Assembly: GCA_009786615.1 (NCBI GenBank)
Contig: WQRS01000092.1
Location: 1-5,877, forward strand
Length of the DNA stretch: 5,877 nucleotides
Direction: 5' to 3'
Source: Treponema sp.
GTDB taxonomy: Bacteria > Spirochaetota > Spirochaetia > Treponematales > Breznakiellaceae
In this document: piece after piece, positions 5,378 through 5,877 of the stretch
How positions within the stretch are numbered: position 1 is the first letter of the stretch
Layout of the letters: each line of letters begins with the position of its first letter
The notes under the pieces: model-generated
The model's input: only the letters and a program-made list of their open reading frames with translations
The model's database searches: none
Told to the model about the DNA's origin: nothing
Position numbers and translations under genes: made by a program

Positions 5378-5877
5378 TCAGTTTCCAATGCCTGCAAGGG
5401 TCTTGTCCAAATTATCTGACAGGAAATCCACGTCTTCACGGGCAATTACAAGCGGCGGCATGAACGCCAGCACATTCCTGCTTATGCCGTTTTTGCCGAG
5501 TATAATCCCTGAATCTTTAAGTTTTTCCAAAATTACGTCCACTGCTTCCGGCATGGGCTTGCCGTCCGTGTCTGCAAGTTCCGCCCCAAGCATCAATCCC
5601 ATTCCGCGCACGGATTTAATGAACGGATATTTTTCCTGAAGGTGTTTTAATTTATCAAACAGGTAAGCGCCCAGATCTTTTGCCGCCGCGACAAGGTTAT
5701 TTTCTTCTATGTATTCGATAACCGCCAAAGCCGTGGCGCAGGAAACGGGATTGCCGCCCAGGGTGGAAGCTGACGGCTTTACAAATTTTTGCGCGATTTC
5801 CCTGGTGGCGGAGAACGCCGCTGCCGGTATTCCGTTGCCCATCGCTTTGGAATACGCCATGATGTCCGGCGCGGTGT
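5378..5877 (-). CDS. class-III PLP-dependent aminotransferase, AGXT2-like (C-terminal part)
   Basis: The last 165 residues of a fold-type I, class-III aminotransferase; the N-terminal part lies beyond the right edge. Visible: PDIMAYSKAMGNGIP, whose Lys (codon 5846-5848) is the expected PLP Schiff-base lysine; STLGGNPVSCATALAV, whose Thr normally contacts the cofactor phosphate of the partner subunit; the VRGMGLMLGAEL block; and GIILGKNGISRNVLAFMPP. The overall pattern, with GGNP and LGK.G, is closest to alanine-glyoxylate aminotransferase 2 and related omega-amino-acid transaminases; GABA or acetylornithine specificity cannot be excluded. The family's common Arg in 'NVLRfxPP' is Ala here (codon 5465-5467). 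The gene is convergent with DUF368, with stops 24 bp apart and no strong terminator between. It is probably functionally unrelated to the operon on the left. Confidence 0.88.
   Translation of the reverse strand, partial: TAPDIMAYSKAMGNGIPAAAFSATREIAQKFVKPSASTLGGNPVSCATALAVIEYIEENNLVAAAKDLGAYLFDKLKHLQEKYPFIKSVRGMGLMLGAELADTDGKPMPEAVDVILEKLKDSGIILGKNGISRNVLAFMPPLVIAREDVDFLSDNLDKTLAGIGN

Noticed and set aside
5370..5386. Small hairpin (GGAACT, loop CATC, AGTTTCC) between DUF368 and the aminotransferase
   Set aside because: The stem is only six pairs with a bulge, there is no T run on either side, and part of it is coding, so it is not a supported terminator.

Overview
The window looks like chromosomal DNA of a spirochaete, most likely a Treponema-type host-associated lineage. 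GC is moderate, near 50% by eye. The lineage call is inference: it rests on the adjacent NusG-domain-II protein and Gx-transporter (Hpre_diP_synt_I) genes, a lipoprotein with a loose lipobox, and a periplasmic hypothetical of a kind I associate with treponemes. There is no rRNA or marker gene to confirm it. I see no mobile element, CRISPR array, tRNA or rRNA. Coding density is very high, and the only intergenic space of note is about 68 bp at 4387-4454.

Layout. From 4386 leftwards to the window edge runs one tightly packed minus-strand gene string: NusG-domain-II protein (3994-4386), Gx-transporter/ECF-S-like membrane protein (3459-4028), EcfT/CbiQ-like membrane protein (2760-3452), secreted conserved hypothetical (2135-2722), DUF192 lipoprotein (1693-2148), and the N-terminal 557 codons of a ClpC-type AAA+ chaperone (1-1673, running off the left edge). 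Neighbours overlap or lie at most 37 bp apart. A near-consensus sigma-70 promoter (TTGACA, 17 bp, TATCAT) lies directly before the first gene, so a six-gene operon is likely. On the plus strand, 4455-5353 is a DUF368-family polyprenyl-phosphate transporter gene, divergent from the operon and broken by an apparent one-base deletion near 4755-4758. On the right edge, 5378-5877 (minus) is the C-terminal part of a class-III PLP aminotransferase, convergent with DUF368.

How the genes may work together. The theme is the cell envelope. A membrane S-like/T-like pair, a membrane-anchored NusG-II domain, a periplasmic protein and a lipoprotein are co-transcribed with ClpC, which unfolds proteins in the cytoplasm. 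Facing them is a lipid-carrier recycling protein (DUF368). The most striking non-coding signal is a perfect 16-bp inverted repeat, with arms 4388-4403 and 4461-4476 and centres 73 bp apart. It brackets the divergent promoter region: one arm overlaps the operon's -10 and start, and the other sits in codons 3-8 of DUF368. It could be a paired operator co-regulating the two units. That is a hypothesis, not something the sequence proves.
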